Shown here in pieces: positions 16,401 through 25,486 of a stretch of DNA of 57,755 bases; positions within the stretch are counted from its first letter, which is position 1, and every line of letters starts with the position of its first letter. The position numbers were made by a program, and so were the translations under genes. The notes under the pieces were generated by a model. That model saw only the letters and a program-made list of their open reading frames with translations. It did no database searches and had not been told where the DNA came from. The DNA is from an uncultured Bacteroidota bacterium (GTDB lineage Bacteria > Bacteroidota > Bacteroidia > Chitinophagales > LD1). The stretch lies in the NCBI GenBank assembly GCA_903861145.1, contig CAIOTH010000128.1:1-57755 (forward strand), written 5' to 3'.

Positions 16401-16878
16401 TGATGAGTTTTACCAGTTTCGGAAAAATTTTGGCGATGTATGGCAATTACCTACGCCTGCCTTTTATTACCCACTGCTACCTAACCAGGAAATAATTGTT
16501 GGCATAGAAGCAGGTAAAAACCTGCTCATCAGGTTTATGTACATGAGCGCTGCGAATGAAGATGGCATGCGCGATGTTTTCTTTAAAATAAATGGACAAA
16601 CACGTTCGGTCAGTGTGCGTGATAGAAATATTAAGGTTGCCAAAATAGAGCATTACAAAGCACAAGCCGAAAAGGAAATAGGTGCGCCATTACAAGGTAA
16701 GCTGGTAAAGGTGTATGTAAAGGAAGGGGAGAAGGTTATCAAAAACCAACCTCTTTTTGTAATTGAAGCCATGAAAATGGAATCAACAATTACTGCCCCG
16801 TTTGCCGGTACTGTCAAAAAAATGCACTTAACCGAAAATACCATGGTTGAGCAGGACGATTGTGTAGTTAGCATGTAA
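13435..16878 (+). CDS. pyc: Pyruvate carboxylase
   Basis: 1147 residues, the full single-chain length. It makes oxaloacetate from pyruvate, bicarbonate and ATP using biotin (anaplerosis and gluconeogenesis). Biotin carboxylase domain: LLIANRGEIAIRI, HPGYGFLSEN, AAAGGGGRGMR, FIEVNPRIQVEHT. Carboxyltransferase domain: TDTTLRDAHQSLFATR, SMEVWGGATFD, LHTHDTS. Biotinyl domain with the lysine in EAMKMES (about residue 1114). The fused order BC-CT-BCCP separates it from two-subunit forms. pckA, the next gluconeogenic step, is 15 kb downstream. It is followed by a secreted phosphatase and appears monocistronic. Confidence 0.97.
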   Translation: MPAQKFKKLLIANRGEIAIRILRAASELKIKTVAVYTYEDRYSLHRYKADESYQIGIDDEPLKPYLDIEEIIKVAKLNGVDAIHPGYGFLSENVNFAKRCAEEGITFVGPRPDVMECLGDKVAAKKIAREVDVPLIPDSRIPLKKLSDAIIEAEHIGYPVMLKAAAGGGGRGMRVVKSESELSNSFTEARNEAKKSFGDDTVFIERYIDSPKHIEVQILGDNAGSIVHLYERDCSVQRRFQKVIEVAPSILKLETREKLYDYALRIAKHVKYNNAGTVEFLVDKDDNIYFIEVNPRIQVEHTITEEITGIDLVRSQILIASGCELSHAQIFLHSQDDVKCNGYAIQCRITTEDPENDFKPDYGTIVAYRNAGGFGIRLDEGSSYAGVKISPFFDSMLVKVSAWSRTLKGATKRMNRTLQEFRIRGVKTNIPFLVNVMENEDFQLGKATVGFITQNPQLLVPKWGYDKDRGTKIIRYLAELEVNGHPDVKSYDAGKKFRKPIVPSFDKLSAYPKGTKDMLTELGREKFIDQISKDKKIHYTDTTLRDAHQSLFATRLRNVDMLSVAEGFAKNNLGVFSMEVWGGATFDVCMRFLHEDPWERLQLIRKAVPNILLQMLFRGSNAVGYAAYPDNLVAKFIEKSAENGIDIFRIFDSLNWLDGMKMSIKTVRERTNSIAEACICYTGDIMDPQRQKFSLKYYVELAKQLENEGAHILAIKDMAGLLKPYSAEVLIGELKQNIKIPIHLHTHDTSSIQAATYLKAIEAGVDIIDVALASMSGLTSQPNFNSIAAMMKGHKRDNPMNIDSLNDYSNYFEVVREYYYPFECELKAGTAEVYEHEIPGGQYSNLLPQARSLGLESQLDTIKHNYKVVNEMFGDVVKVTPSSKVVGDMALFMTSNKLTAAEVIEKGDTLSFPDSVKQMFRGELGQPFGGFPKELQKIILKDEVPFSDRPNAHLGAIDFDRELAEFRKKYDDQQTMEDFLSMKMYPKVFDEFYQFRKNFGDVWQLPTPAFYYPLLPNQEIIVGIEAGKNLLIRFMYMSAANEDGMRDVFFKINGQTRSVSVRDRNIKVAKIEHYKAQAEKEIGAPLQGKLVKVYVKEGEKVIKNQPLFVIEAMKMESTITAPFAGTVKKMHLTENTMVEQDDCVVSM

Positions 16879-17051
16879 CCATTGGGTATTAATATCTCGT
16901 TTTCATCCTCACCTGCAACAATGCGATTCAACTGGTGTGCTAATGCCTTTTTGCATTTGTGGCCGGCTTTTCCATTTTTAACTATTAATGTATTCTTTAC
17001 TTATTCTTAACTCAGGCTTAATGTGTAGTTTTGGGAGTTATTTGTGCTTGT

Positions 17052-19352
17052 ATGAAAAAGAAGATTTACACGTTGTTGTTGGTTGCAGCGTTCTATATGG
17101 GCTCCGCCCAAATTACCGACAGATATCCCATTATTCAATCTCCCAATGAAAACAGTGTTGTAATTGGTTGGAACAATGCAACTGCCGGAGTCGGTAACGT
17201 AAAATGGGGCACTACTTTCGGTTCATTAATCAATACGGTTTCAGAACAATCGGCTAACCAGGTGCATGGTATAACAATAAACGGCCTTCAGGCAAATACC
17301 AAATATTATTACCAGGCAAGCTGCGGAAGTTTCCAAAGCGCTGTGGAATATTTCTATACAGCCAAACCCGATAGCGTCAGAAAAATGGATTTTGTAGTAT
17401 ATGGCGATTGCGGGTTTAACAACAGCCAACAAGATCAAATATCTTCTTTAATGGCAGCTCAAACTCAGGATTTTGGTTTAGTGGTTGGCGATGTTGACCA
17501 GATAGTGGGCAACAATTACGATGTAAATTATTTTCCTCATTACAAGGCAATGACCAAACACACCTGTCATTTTACTGCTATCGGTAATCACGATGTAATG
17601 ACCAATAATACCAATTATACAGATGCCTTTATTTTGCCCCATAATAATCCTGCCAATACCGAATTGTATTACTCGTTTACCTGGGGCAATGCAAAATTTA
17701 TTGCGTTAGATGGTAATATTGATTATACCGCAGGTTCGGCCCAATACAATTGGTTGCAAAATGAATTGAAGTGTAATGACAGGGAATGGCTGGTCGTTTT
17801 CTTTCATCAACCACCGTGGAGTAATGCCTGGGATGCGTCATATTATATACCGCTTACTCCGTTCTTTTTATACGAAGGCAATACCGATATGCGTAATTCC
17901 ATCGTGCCTCTCTTCGAACAATACCACGTGGATTTTGTGTTGAGCGGCCATACACACGATTATCAGCGAGGTTCGCTTAATGGCGTTAAATACTTTATTG
18001 CCGGCGGTGGTGGCACTTCTACGCCTGACACACATACTAACAGCAATTCGCCTAATATCAATTTCGAACAAGACTTGAACAATTTTATGAAGTTTTCAAT
18101 CGACCATGATACGGCCCGATATTATACCTATGACTTGAACGGCAACAAAATTGATTCAGGTGTTTTTACTAAATCGTTTACTCCATATAACGCCACTTTA
18201 AATACAGTTAATGTTGCCTGTAACGGACAGCAAACCGGTAGTGCGGCTATACAAGTTGCGGGCCCCAAAGCGCCTTACTCATATTTGTGGACTACAGGTA
18301 GCATTGCCGACTCACTTAACGGATTGGCTGCCGGTAATTATACGGTTACCATTACCGATGTTAGCGGTTGTATTAAGATAGATAGCACCACCATACAACA
18401 AACAAATCCGCTGATATTATATACGTCTATAACTAACGCCAGTTGTCCTGGGTTTCATAACGGCGCCATTTCTTATTCCCTTATGGGTGGAACCGCTCCA
18501 TACCAATATCAATGGTCGACAATTGATTCATTGAATGAATTGGGTAGCGGCACCTACACGACTACTGTTACGGATATAAATAACTGTTCAGTAGTTCAGG
18601 CGTTTACGGTTCAAAATATTGGTGGTAACGTAACGCCATCTTTAACCGTGCAAAACCACGATAGCCTTATTTGTAAATACGATAGCCTGGGGATTAATTC
18701 TACGCAAGGATTTATAACATATAGCTGGAACTCAGGAGAAAGTAATCTGAATATATATGCCCATCAGGGCGGATTGTATTATTTACAGGCTACTGATAGT
18801 TTTGGCTGTATAGTAAGCTCAGATACCGTTAAACTTATAAGCGATTCAATTCCTGATATGCTGCTTACTTATACTACCTATGGCCTAGCTGCAACTTTAT
18901 ACTCAGGGCAACCCGGTTTAAGAGCTTATCATTGGAACCTCGGTAACGGATATTCTGTTACCAATACGGATGCTAATATCATTTACATTTATCCTGATTC
19001 CGGCACATACACTGTTGCGCTAATCACTCATTATTATTGTGGCACCGATACCCAAAAGGCAATAGTGCATGTACCCGAAATAGTGAACGGAATCAGTAAT
19101 TTAACTTCAACATTTAATGTCCATGTAGCACCTAATCCTTTTCATCAACGAACTACTGCAACCGTAGATTACAATACCGGTCTGGCTTATCACGCGGGTA
19201 TATACAGCGTTGACGGCAAAATGGTTCTTGATATGGGAGAGCATATTGAAAATATGCTTACTATTGAGCGAAACAACCTTGCCCCGGGCGAATACATGCT
19301 AAAAATAACCTGCGGCGAAGACAATACTGTGTTGAGGTTGGTGATTGAGTAA
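17052..19352 (+). CDS. T9SS-sorted purple-acid-phosphatase-like metallophosphatase
   Basis: I start at MKKKIYTLLLVAAF (signal peptide ending near GSAQ), not 7 codons earlier. An FN3-like purple acid phosphatase N-domain (VVIGWNNATAG...TKYYYQ) is followed by a calcineurin-like phosphoesterase with metal-binding motifs VVYGDCGF, LVVGDVDQ, AIGNHDVM, FFHQPPW and SGHTHDYQRG. Two to three SprB-like repeats follow (YSYLWTTGS, AAGNYTVTITDVSGC), then a PKD-like segment and a C-terminal sorting domain (VHVAPNPFHQRTTA...LAPGEYMLKITC). It is probably a secreted or surface phosphomonoesterase for phosphate scavenging. A TAGTTTTG (-7-like) element lies just upstream. Confidence 0.9.
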   Translation: MKKKIYTLLLVAAFYMGSAQITDRYPIIQSPNENSVVIGWNNATAGVGNVKWGTTFGSLINTVSEQSANQVHGITINGLQANTKYYYQASCGSFQSAVEYFYTAKPDSVRKMDFVVYGDCGFNNSQQDQISSLMAAQTQDFGLVVGDVDQIVGNNYDVNYFPHYKAMTKHTCHFTAIGNHDVMTNNTNYTDAFILPHNNPANTELYYSFTWGNAKFIALDGNIDYTAGSAQYNWLQNELKCNDREWLVVFFHQPPWSNAWDASYYIPLTPFFLYEGNTDMRNSIVPLFEQYHVDFVLSGHTHDYQRGSLNGVKYFIAGGGGTSTPDTHTNSNSPNINFEQDLNNFMKFSIDHDTARYYTYDLNGNKIDSGVFTKSFTPYNATLNTVNVACNGQQTGSAAIQVAGPKAPYSYLWTTGSIADSLNGLAAGNYTVTITDVSGCIKIDSTTIQQTNPLILYTSITNASCPGFHNGAISYSLMGGTAPYQYQWSTIDSLNELGSGTYTTTVTDINNCSVVQAFTVQNIGGNVTPSLTVQNHDSLICKYDSLGINSTQGFITYSWNSGESNLNIYAHQGGLYYLQATDSFGCIVSSDTVKLISDSIPDMLLTYTTYGLAATLYSGQPGLRAYHWNLGNGYSVTNTDANIIYIYPDSGTYTVALITHYYCGTDTQKAIVHVPEIVNGISNLTSTFNVHVAPNPFHQRTTATVDYNTGLAYHAGIYSVDGKMVLDMGEHIENMLTIERNNLAPGEYMLKITCGEDNTVLRLVIE

Positions 19353-19353
19353 A

Positions 19354-19818
19354 ATGAAACCAATAGTCTGCAAAACATATTTATTACTGATTTGTACCCT
19401 TTGCTTAGGTGTTTTGACTCTACGTGCGCAACAAAATCAGCAACTACTAAAAGCCAAGCCATGTTTTTTTAAAGGCTCATGGCAGTTGGTTCAAACATTT
19501 TCAGTAGGTGGATTACACCAGGTAAACAAAAGCGATTACGATGGCATTATGTGTTTTCGCTCATTGCACCGCTATTACGAAGAAGTAAACTACGAAAGCA
19601 ACCATTGGATTATTGAAGGCAAATGGCGCATTAACCGGAAGAAAAAAACACTTGAACTAACCTCAAGAAATTATACCGTTGGCCAACTGGAAGAGCATCC
19701 GAAGGATATAACCTTAAGCATTTTTCAATCAGACAAAAAGAACTGGGCCGGTGGCACTACCGATAAAGGACAAGATGTAAAAGTATATTACACTCATATA
19801 GCCAATAACTGTAAGTGA
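19354..19818 (+). CDS. Secreted lipocalin-like protein
   Basis: I choose ATG at 19354, 2 bp after the phosphatase stop; a TTG three codons earlier is less likely. The product is 154 residues with a signal peptide (TYLLLICTLCLGVLTLRAQ). The mature part resembles lipocalin-like/DUF4488-type domains: FFKGSWQLVQTFSVGG, then YDGIMCFRS, then WIIEGKWRINRKKKTLELTS. These small barrels are common in the Bacteroidota periplasm, with unknown ligands. The tight spacing suggests co-transcription with the phosphatase. Confidence 0.65.
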   Translation: MKPIVCKTYLLLICTLCLGVLTLRAQQNQQLLKAKPCFFKGSWQLVQTFSVGGLHQVNKSDYDGIMCFRSLHRYYEEVNYESNHWIIEGKWRINRKKKTLELTSRNYTVGQLEEHPKDITLSIFQSDKKNWAGGTTDKGQDVKVYYTHIANNCK

Positions 19819-19838
19819 ACGAGTTGCTTGTGTCTGTA

Positions 19839-21365
19839 TTATTTTGCAACAACAAATTTCTTTGATTCGCAGCTTCCTGAGGCTAAGATTTCGGCGACGT
19901 ACACACCTGGCGCGATATTACCCGTATTTAATATGAATCGGTTTGTTTGATGCAATAGCTGACTGATTACTAAACGCCCGCTTGCATCATAAATATGGAT
20001 AGATCCATCCTCATTTGTTTTCAGATTGAGTGCTTCGATAACAATTTGATGCGTGGTTGGATTTTGAAAAATGAGGAGATTAGCGCTTTCAGTCTTAAAA
20101 CTAAAAAGTCCTGTTGCCAGAGGATATTCATAAGCGCCTATGTCAATAATTCCTCCTGATGTTGTTCGTGATTCTGTATTTGCCGAGTCGATGTATTGCA
20201 TTGTTGGCGAAAGCAAAAAGGGTGCAGGTGAAATGTTATAAACCCAACCGGCTGCAATTCCGACATTGATGGCAGGCGATGAATCGGTTAAGTTATAGTT
20301 ATAATTTGGTGCGTCTACCAGATTTATTGCCACAATACTTGTGTTTTTAAGATTATTGCTTGAATCAATTACACTAAAATTGGGGCTACCATTAAACAGC
20401 GTACCAGGCCCGGCAAAAATATTATTGAGCATAGTGAGGGTGTCGTTAGTGCTAAGAGGCATAAACATAAAATAGCCCGTTGTTTGGTCGTTAACCAGGG
20501 TATTGTTAATGAGGTAAAGGTTTTGTGGTGGCGCATTGGTAGAGCCCTCGTTGTAGCATATTATACTGTGGTTGGTTTTTTGAGGCCCACCTTCAATCAG
20601 GTTGCTCATAATAACAGTTGGCCCACCCTGGGCAATATCAATATCATAGCTGCTGGTACCATCGGCAAGGTCCATAATGCTGTTGTACAAAATGTAGTTG
20701 TTTCTGGCCCGCGTTTTTACATTATGGCCATTAATGGCACCATGAGAGTATGAACCCAATAATATAAAGCTGCAGTAACCGCTACCTATATACATGTTAT
20801 GTTCATAGCCCGGGTTGCAACCACTGGCATCGCCGGTGGGACAGCCGTTGTATGCAAATACCGAGTTTTCTATGACCACATCTGCCGAATCATTACCTGC
20901 TGATGGGTTACAAAGTATGCCGTTTTGATTGTGATGGAAATAGCAGTTCCTGATAGTATAACTGCCCCCCTGTGCCCTTAATCCTGCCCCATTGCCCCCT
21001 TCGGAACCACTTATTGATGCCCCGGAAAACTCCATATTTTCAATAGTTACGCTGTCAGCACCGGCATTTATTACCCAAATTCCCTTATACCCGCAAACCG
21101 AGTTAATGCAGTGTGCCCAGCCGTTGCCAACGCCTTGAAGCAGTAAATGGCTTTTGGCCCAAACAGCGCAATCTGTATATGTGCCCGAGTCTATTTGAAC
21201 GGTATCGCCGGTATTTACAAGTGTTGCTACAGCGCTGGGCAAAGTATATACCCTTGTGGGACCAACCTGCCAAACGGTGCAATACGCAACACTATTAAGG
21301 AGTAATGCAGCCATTAACAAAAGACCCGATTTTGAAATAGAAAAATTGCCGGTATCACTTTTCAT
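19839..21365 (-). CDS. T9SS-sorted right-handed parallel beta-helix protein
   Basis: 508 residues. The signal segment (GLLLMAALLLNSVAYC) is followed by a pectate-lyase-like beta-helix, seen as repeating short turns: TVQIDSGTYTDC, VTIENMEFSGA, YTIRNCYFHHNQNGI, VVIENSVFAYN, LYLINNTLVND, LTMLNNIFAG. It ends with DIGAYEYP and a type A sorting domain (LLIFQNPTTHQIVIEAL...IAPGVYVAEIL). The fold suggests polysaccharide binding or cleavage, but no catalytic residues can be assigned. It converges on the lipocalin-like gene and diverges from the subtilase. Confidence 0.85.
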   Translation of the reverse strand: MKSDTGNFSISKSGLLLMAALLLNSVAYCTVWQVGPTRVYTLPSAVATLVNTGDTVQIDSGTYTDCAVWAKSHLLLQGVGNGWAHCINSVCGYKGIWVINAGADSVTIENMEFSGASISGSEGGNGAGLRAQGGSYTIRNCYFHHNQNGILCNPSAGNDSADVVIENSVFAYNGCPTGDASGCNPGYEHNMYIGSGYCSFILLGSYSHGAINGHNVKTRARNNYILYNSIMDLADGTSSYDIDIAQGGPTVIMSNLIEGGPQKTNHSIICYNEGSTNAPPQNLYLINNTLVNDQTTGYFMFMPLSTNDTLTMLNNIFAGPGTLFNGSPNFSVIDSSNNLKNTSIVAINLVDAPNYNYNLTDSSPAINVGIAAGWVYNISPAPFLLSPTMQYIDSANTESRTTSGGIIDIGAYEYPLATGLFSFKTESANLLIFQNPTTHQIVIEALNLKTNEDGSIHIYDASGRLVISQLLHQTNRFILNTGNIAPGVYVAEILASGSCESKKFVVAK

Positions 21366-21487
21366 AGACTTGTTTTTAAAACGGACATGAATCCGTATAT
21401 CTGTTGTTCTTCAAGTTTAGTCAAAACGGTTGATACTTTACTCATTCAAAAAATACATACCTTTAAAATGCCAAAAGCGAATAACCT

Positions 21488-23356
21488 ATGAATAGACTTT
21501 TACCATTGTTTTTTTCCGTTGTCATTTGTTTTAACCTAAATGCGGGAAGTTTAACTGATTACCAAAGCCATGTTGCTACCGACCGGCTGATTGTAATTTT
21601 TGACCAAAACGTAAGCGCAGTTCAGCAAGACGCTATTATCAAAAACTCGGGATTGGTTTCCGATTTCTGGCACCTGCCGCATCCGCGATTAACCGTTTGT
21701 GTTACTAGTAATTTGCAGGCGGCGGAAGATTATTTTAGCACTGCGCAGGGTGTTAATTTTGTTTCGTTTTTTATTACTGATGGCCGGGGGCATTACGGAG
21801 GCGTTTTGAATGATTTTTTTGTAAAGATTACCGACAGAAGTTTTGAACCGCTGCTACAAGCAAAATTAAAGGCATCGGGATTAGGCGCTGCCATGCCTGA
21901 TACGTATATCCCAAACCTTTATAAAGTAAATAACACCCTGTATAAAGTGCATAATACGGTTGATTGGTGTGCCCTGCTACAAAACGAAAGTTGGGTGCAG
22001 TACGCTTCGCCAAATTATCTGCTAAACCCCGAGGTAACCAGTAATGACCCTGATTATACCCGCGAATGGCAAATCCATAATACAGGCAGCGTCTTACAGG
22101 GTAGCGGAACCCCCGGTGCCGATATGAAAGTGGATACCGCCTGGGGCATAACTACTGGTGATAGCACCATCAAAATAGGATTGATTGACTCGGGTACCGA
22201 TACGACTCATGCTGATTTGAAGCCAAATCTTTTACCTGGCCATGATGCCGTAGGTGACTCTACAAATGGTTATCCAACTCCGAATTATCCTGATGATGGT
22301 CACGGAACATGCACTGCGGGTATTTTGGCTGCAGTAAAGGATAATGGCATTGGGGTAGCCGGAGTTGCCCCTAGCTGCAAGGTAATTCCGGTTAGGGCGT
22401 TTTATTATATAAGTGCGGGTGGCACCAACATACCTTACTCTACTGCCGCTATTTTTGCCGATGCTATAGGCTGGGCCTGGGATACAGCCCATGCTGATGT
22501 TCTAAGCAATTCGTGGGGTATTACCAGTCTGCTTATTCTCGATTTGCCGGGAGGTTTGCCACCTGTTGAAGATGCGATTAGGCGGGCACATAGTAATGGC
22601 CGTGGGGGGAAGGGTATTTCGCTGTTTTTTAGCAGTGGTAACGATAACGATAGTGCGGGTTCTATTTGGCCGGGCTATATGGCCGAGTGCATATCGGTTG
22701 GGGCCACTAACCAATGCGATACCCGCAAATCGCCAACCGATTGCAGCCATGATGCCTGGGGAGATGACTTTGGCGCAGGATTGCAGATAAGTGCGCCGGG
22801 CGAAAACATTCCCTCTACCGATATGATAGGTGCCCACGGTTTTTCAAACAGCAACTATTATTTTGCCTTTAGTGGTACCTCGGCGGCTTGCCCTAATGCC
22901 GCGGCTGTTGGGGCCCTTATGCTATCGGTTAACCCCCAATTAACGGCCGAGGGCGTGCGCAATGTTATTGAACAAACCTGTGACAGGGTGGGTGGCTATA
23001 CCTATGATTCTACCTATGCCAACGGAACATGGTGCAGGGAACTGGGTTTTGGCCGGGTAAACGCTTATAAAGCGGTGATGATGGCGCAGACATACACCGC
23101 GATACCAGAGGTAGGTGAGGGCATCCAATTGAACATCTTCCCTAATCCATCCCGCGATGCCGTGAATATACAATATGAGGGGCCAGAAAACGGAATTTTA
23201 AGAGTGTATGACTTAAATGGGCATTTGGTAACCAGCCAGGCCATTTATCGGGGAATAAATGTTGCGGATGTCTCAGTTTTAGCTGGTGGGGTATATTTAG
23301 CAAGAATCGAGGTCAGTGGCGGTTCGGTTACCCGAAAGTTGGTGGTGTGCAGGTAA
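21488..23356 (+). CDS. T9SS-sorted subtilisin-family serine protease (S8)
   Basis: 622 residues. After a signal peptide (LLPLFFSVVICFNLNAG) and an I9-like prodomain (about 25-180) comes the S8 catalytic domain, with Asp in IGLIDSGTDTTHADL, His in DDGHGTCTAGIL, the oxyanion Asn region SNSWG, and the nucleophile in SGTSAACPNAAA. The C-terminus is a sorting domain (LNIFPNPSRDAVNI...LAGGVYLARIEV). It should be secreted through T9SS as a zymogen and degrade extracellular protein. All triad residues are present. It is monocistronic, with divergent spacing from the beta-helix gene. Confidence 0.93.
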   Translation: MNRLLPLFFSVVICFNLNAGSLTDYQSHVATDRLIVIFDQNVSAVQQDAIIKNSGLVSDFWHLPHPRLTVCVTSNLQAAEDYFSTAQGVNFVSFFITDGRGHYGGVLNDFFVKITDRSFEPLLQAKLKASGLGAAMPDTYIPNLYKVNNTLYKVHNTVDWCALLQNESWVQYASPNYLLNPEVTSNDPDYTREWQIHNTGSVLQGSGTPGADMKVDTAWGITTGDSTIKIGLIDSGTDTTHADLKPNLLPGHDAVGDSTNGYPTPNYPDDGHGTCTAGILAAVKDNGIGVAGVAPSCKVIPVRAFYYISAGGTNIPYSTAAIFADAIGWAWDTAHADVLSNSWGITSLLILDLPGGLPPVEDAIRRAHSNGRGGKGISLFFSSGNDNDSAGSIWPGYMAECISVGATNQCDTRKSPTDCSHDAWGDDFGAGLQISAPGENIPSTDMIGAHGFSNSNYYFAFSGTSAACPNAAAVGALMLSVNPQLTAEGVRNVIEQTCDRVGGYTYDSTYANGTWCRELGFGRVNAYKAVMMAQTYTAIPEVGEGIQLNIFPNPSRDAVNIQYEGPENGILRVYDLNGHLVTSQAIYRGINVADVSVLAGGVYLARIEVSGGSVTRKLVVCR

Positions 23357-23541
23357 TCGGGATATTTGATAAGGGTAGGACCATAAGCAGAATTGAAGGG
23401 GCTTACTGCTTAAGCCAACCCTAATTTTACTTATGCGAATTTTGTTTGTTTGAAAAGTTCGTTAATTTCAAATGTAAAATTATAACAGCGCAAGCCGAAA
23501 AGCTTTAAAAGAGTAGGCATTAAAAACTAAAATAATGTGTT

Positions 23542-24108
23542 ATGGCAACTAAAAAGAAATCTTCCGGTGCCAAAAAAGCCGCTAAAAAAAGCACCCCCAA
23601 AAAAGCTGCGGTAAAGAAGAAAGCGGCCCCTAAGAAAAAAGCACCGGCTAAGAAAAAGGCCGTTGTAAAAAAGAAAGCCGCTCCCAAAAAGAAAGCAGTG
23701 GTAAAAAAGAAAGCCGCCCCGAAAAAGAAAGCTGTGGTAAAGAAAAAAGCAGCGCCTAAAAAGAAAGCGGTGGTTAAAAAGAAAGTTGTGGCTAAGAAAA
23801 AGGCTGTGGTAAAAAAGGCTACTCCTAAAAAGAAGGCAGCGCCGAAAAAAGCAGCACCCGTTAAGAAGGAGGCACCTAAAAAAGCTGTTCCGGTAAAAAA
23901 GGCCGCAGCTAAAAAGAGCCCACCGGTTCAAAAACCTAAGTTTGAGCAAAAGCAAATGCCCGCTAATGACGTGGTGATAATTGAAGAAGTTATTGAAACG
24001 TATGAACTGCCTTCAGCTACAGTCGATTTATCGGAACGCGGAGGCATAGAAATTGAGATACCGGATGATAACGACGATAATCAGGACGACGATAACACCA
24101 ACTGGTAG
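23542..24108 (+). CDS. Histone H1-like Lys/Ala/Pro-rich protein
   Basis: 188 residues. Residues 1-135 are low-complexity, with near-perfect tandem KKKAAPKKKAVV-type units. The last ~45 residues are acidic (VVIIEEVIETYELP, then DDNDDNQDDDN). The basic part resembles the C-terminal tails of eukaryotic H1 and of bacterial HctA/AlgP/Hc1-type chromatin proteins, so it probably binds and compacts DNA. The acidic tail may neutralise or regulate it. The long opposite-strand ORF here is a compositional shadow. It stands alone with its own promoter-sized leader and a terminator at 24150. Confidence 0.8.
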   Translation: MATKKKSSGAKKAAKKSTPKKAAVKKKAAPKKKAPAKKKAVVKKKAAPKKKAVVKKKAAPKKKAVVKKKAAPKKKAVVKKKVVAKKKAVVKKATPKKKAAPKKAAPVKKEAPKKAVPVKKAAAKKSPPVQKPKFEQKQMPANDVVIIEEVIETYELPSATVDLSERGGIEIEIPDDNDDNQDDDNTNW

Positions 24109-24149
24109 TACAACTCGATTGGACGATAATTTTGTCTGTTAAAAATTTG

Positions 24150-24210
24150 TGCTGTTGTAAGGCGTTATAGTTGCCAGCTATAATATCTCACAACAGCATT
24201 ATTTTTTACG
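24150..24210 (+). terminator. Two-tier hairpin terminator
   Basis: The outer stem TGCTGTTGT (24150-24158) / ACAACAGCA (24190-24198) encloses an inner stem TTATAG (24165-24170) / CTATAA (24178-24183), followed by TTATTTTTTA. It is longer than a minimal terminator and could be a stable 3' RNA structure of the histone-like transcript. Confidence 0.65.
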
Positions 24211-24229
24211 CTAATAAGTAAATTGCAAA

Positions 24230-25459
24230 TTGAAAACTTACTGTAACTTTTTAATTGCCTGTTTTTCAGTAATTGCAACATGTGCATTTGCAGGTTCAAT
24301 TGATACCTTGCATGGCGGCGACTTTAATAATGCACCGACGCTGGCCTGGAAGTTTAAAGCTAATGGCCCCTTCTTCGGGTCACCGATTATTGATGGGCAA
24401 ACAGTCTATGTTGCGGGGCTCGATAGCACACTTTACGCTTTAGATTTAATTACCGGAAAAGCAAAATGCAGGTTTACAACACATGGCCCAATGAGGGCAA
24501 CACCCTGCATTAACGGTATGGAATTATTTTTAAATGGCGGCGATGGTAATTTGTATGCTCTTGATAAGAACAGCGGCAAATTGTTGTGGAAATTTACCAC
24601 CGGCGGCGAGCGGCTTTATGATCCTTTCGATTACTATCAGTCATCTCCGGTTTTTTATAACGATGTAGTTTACTTTGGTTCGGGCGATAGTTGCGTTTAT
24701 GCTGTAAAAGCGGCAACCGGTAAAATGGTTTGGCGTTTTGCTACAAAGGGTGTAGTTCACAATACGGTGACTATTGGTGGTAATAAACTATTTGTTGGGT
24801 CGTACGATGGAAATGTTTACGCTCTCAATATTCAAAGCGGGCAATTGATTTGGAAGTTTAAAACGGTAGGCCATAACTATTTTCCTAAAGGCGAGCTTGA
24901 ATTTTCTCCAACAATATGTAATGGCCTTTTATTTATTAGCGGGAGAGATTACAACTTATACGCCTTGGATTTGGAAAAGGGATATTGCCATTGGAACCGG
25001 GCATTCGAGAGGGGCTGGGCAACGCGAATAACTGCTTCGTTAAAAAACGATTCTCTGATTTATGTCAGCACATCTGATGATTATTTAATCATTGCCATGA
25101 GAGCGTATACGGGAGAGATAGTATGGAAAACCAACGTTAGGAATAACATAATGAGTTCATGCGCATTAACCGGTGGCATGGGATATTTAGGACCCCTGCT
25201 GGGCAAATTTTATGGTTTTGATTTAACTACCGGTGCCATTAAATGGACTTTTGCTACGGATGGATACAATGACAACCACCTCAAGTATTACAAAGCTGAT
25301 GATTCATTTAGAGATGATATTTATTCCATCATTCTTTCTAACGAAGCCCTGGTAGTTGCGCAACAAAATACAGGTGGCATAAATTCAACACCTGCAATAG
25401 CTAACGATTTAATGGTGGTGAGTAGTACGGATGGTACAATTTATTGTGTCAAAAAATAA
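24230..25459 (+). CDS. Secreted PQQ-type beta-propeller repeat protein
   Basis: 409 residues. The only workable start is TTG at 24230: an in-frame stop at 24215 lies just upstream and no ATG falls between. A signal peptide follows at once (NFLIACFSVIATCAFAG). At least six repeats of the type VYFGSGDSCVYAVKAATGKMVW form a BamB/PQQ-like beta-propeller. There is no sorting domain and no lipobox, so it is probably periplasmic. No dehydrogenase active-site residues are evident, so it is likely a scaffold or binding propeller rather than a quinoprotein enzyme. It converges with the SnoaL-VOC gene. Confidence 0.85.
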   Translation: MKTYCNFLIACFSVIATCAFAGSIDTLHGGDFNNAPTLAWKFKANGPFFGSPIIDGQTVYVAGLDSTLYALDLITGKAKCRFTTHGPMRATPCINGMELFLNGGDGNLYALDKNSGKLLWKFTTGGERLYDPFDYYQSSPVFYNDVVYFGSGDSCVYAVKAATGKMVWRFATKGVVHNTVTIGGNKLFVGSYDGNVYALNIQSGQLIWKFKTVGHNYFPKGELEFSPTICNGLLFISGRDYNLYALDLEKGYCHWNRAFERGWATRITASLKNDSLIYVSTSDDYLIIAMRAYTGEIVWKTNVRNNIMSSCALTGGMGYLGPLLGKFYGFDLTTGAIKWTFATDGYNDNHLKYYKADDSFRDDIYSIILSNEALVVAQQNTGGINSTPAIANDLMVVSSTDGTIYCVKK

Positions 25460-25486
25460 AATGCTTAGTTGCAGTAAGGATGGACG

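Noticed and set aside
23527-23955. Long Leu/Phe-rich ORF on the minus strand
   Set aside because: Compositional mirror of the Lys/Ala repeats of the histone-like gene; its residues are simply the antisense of AAG/GCC-rich codons.
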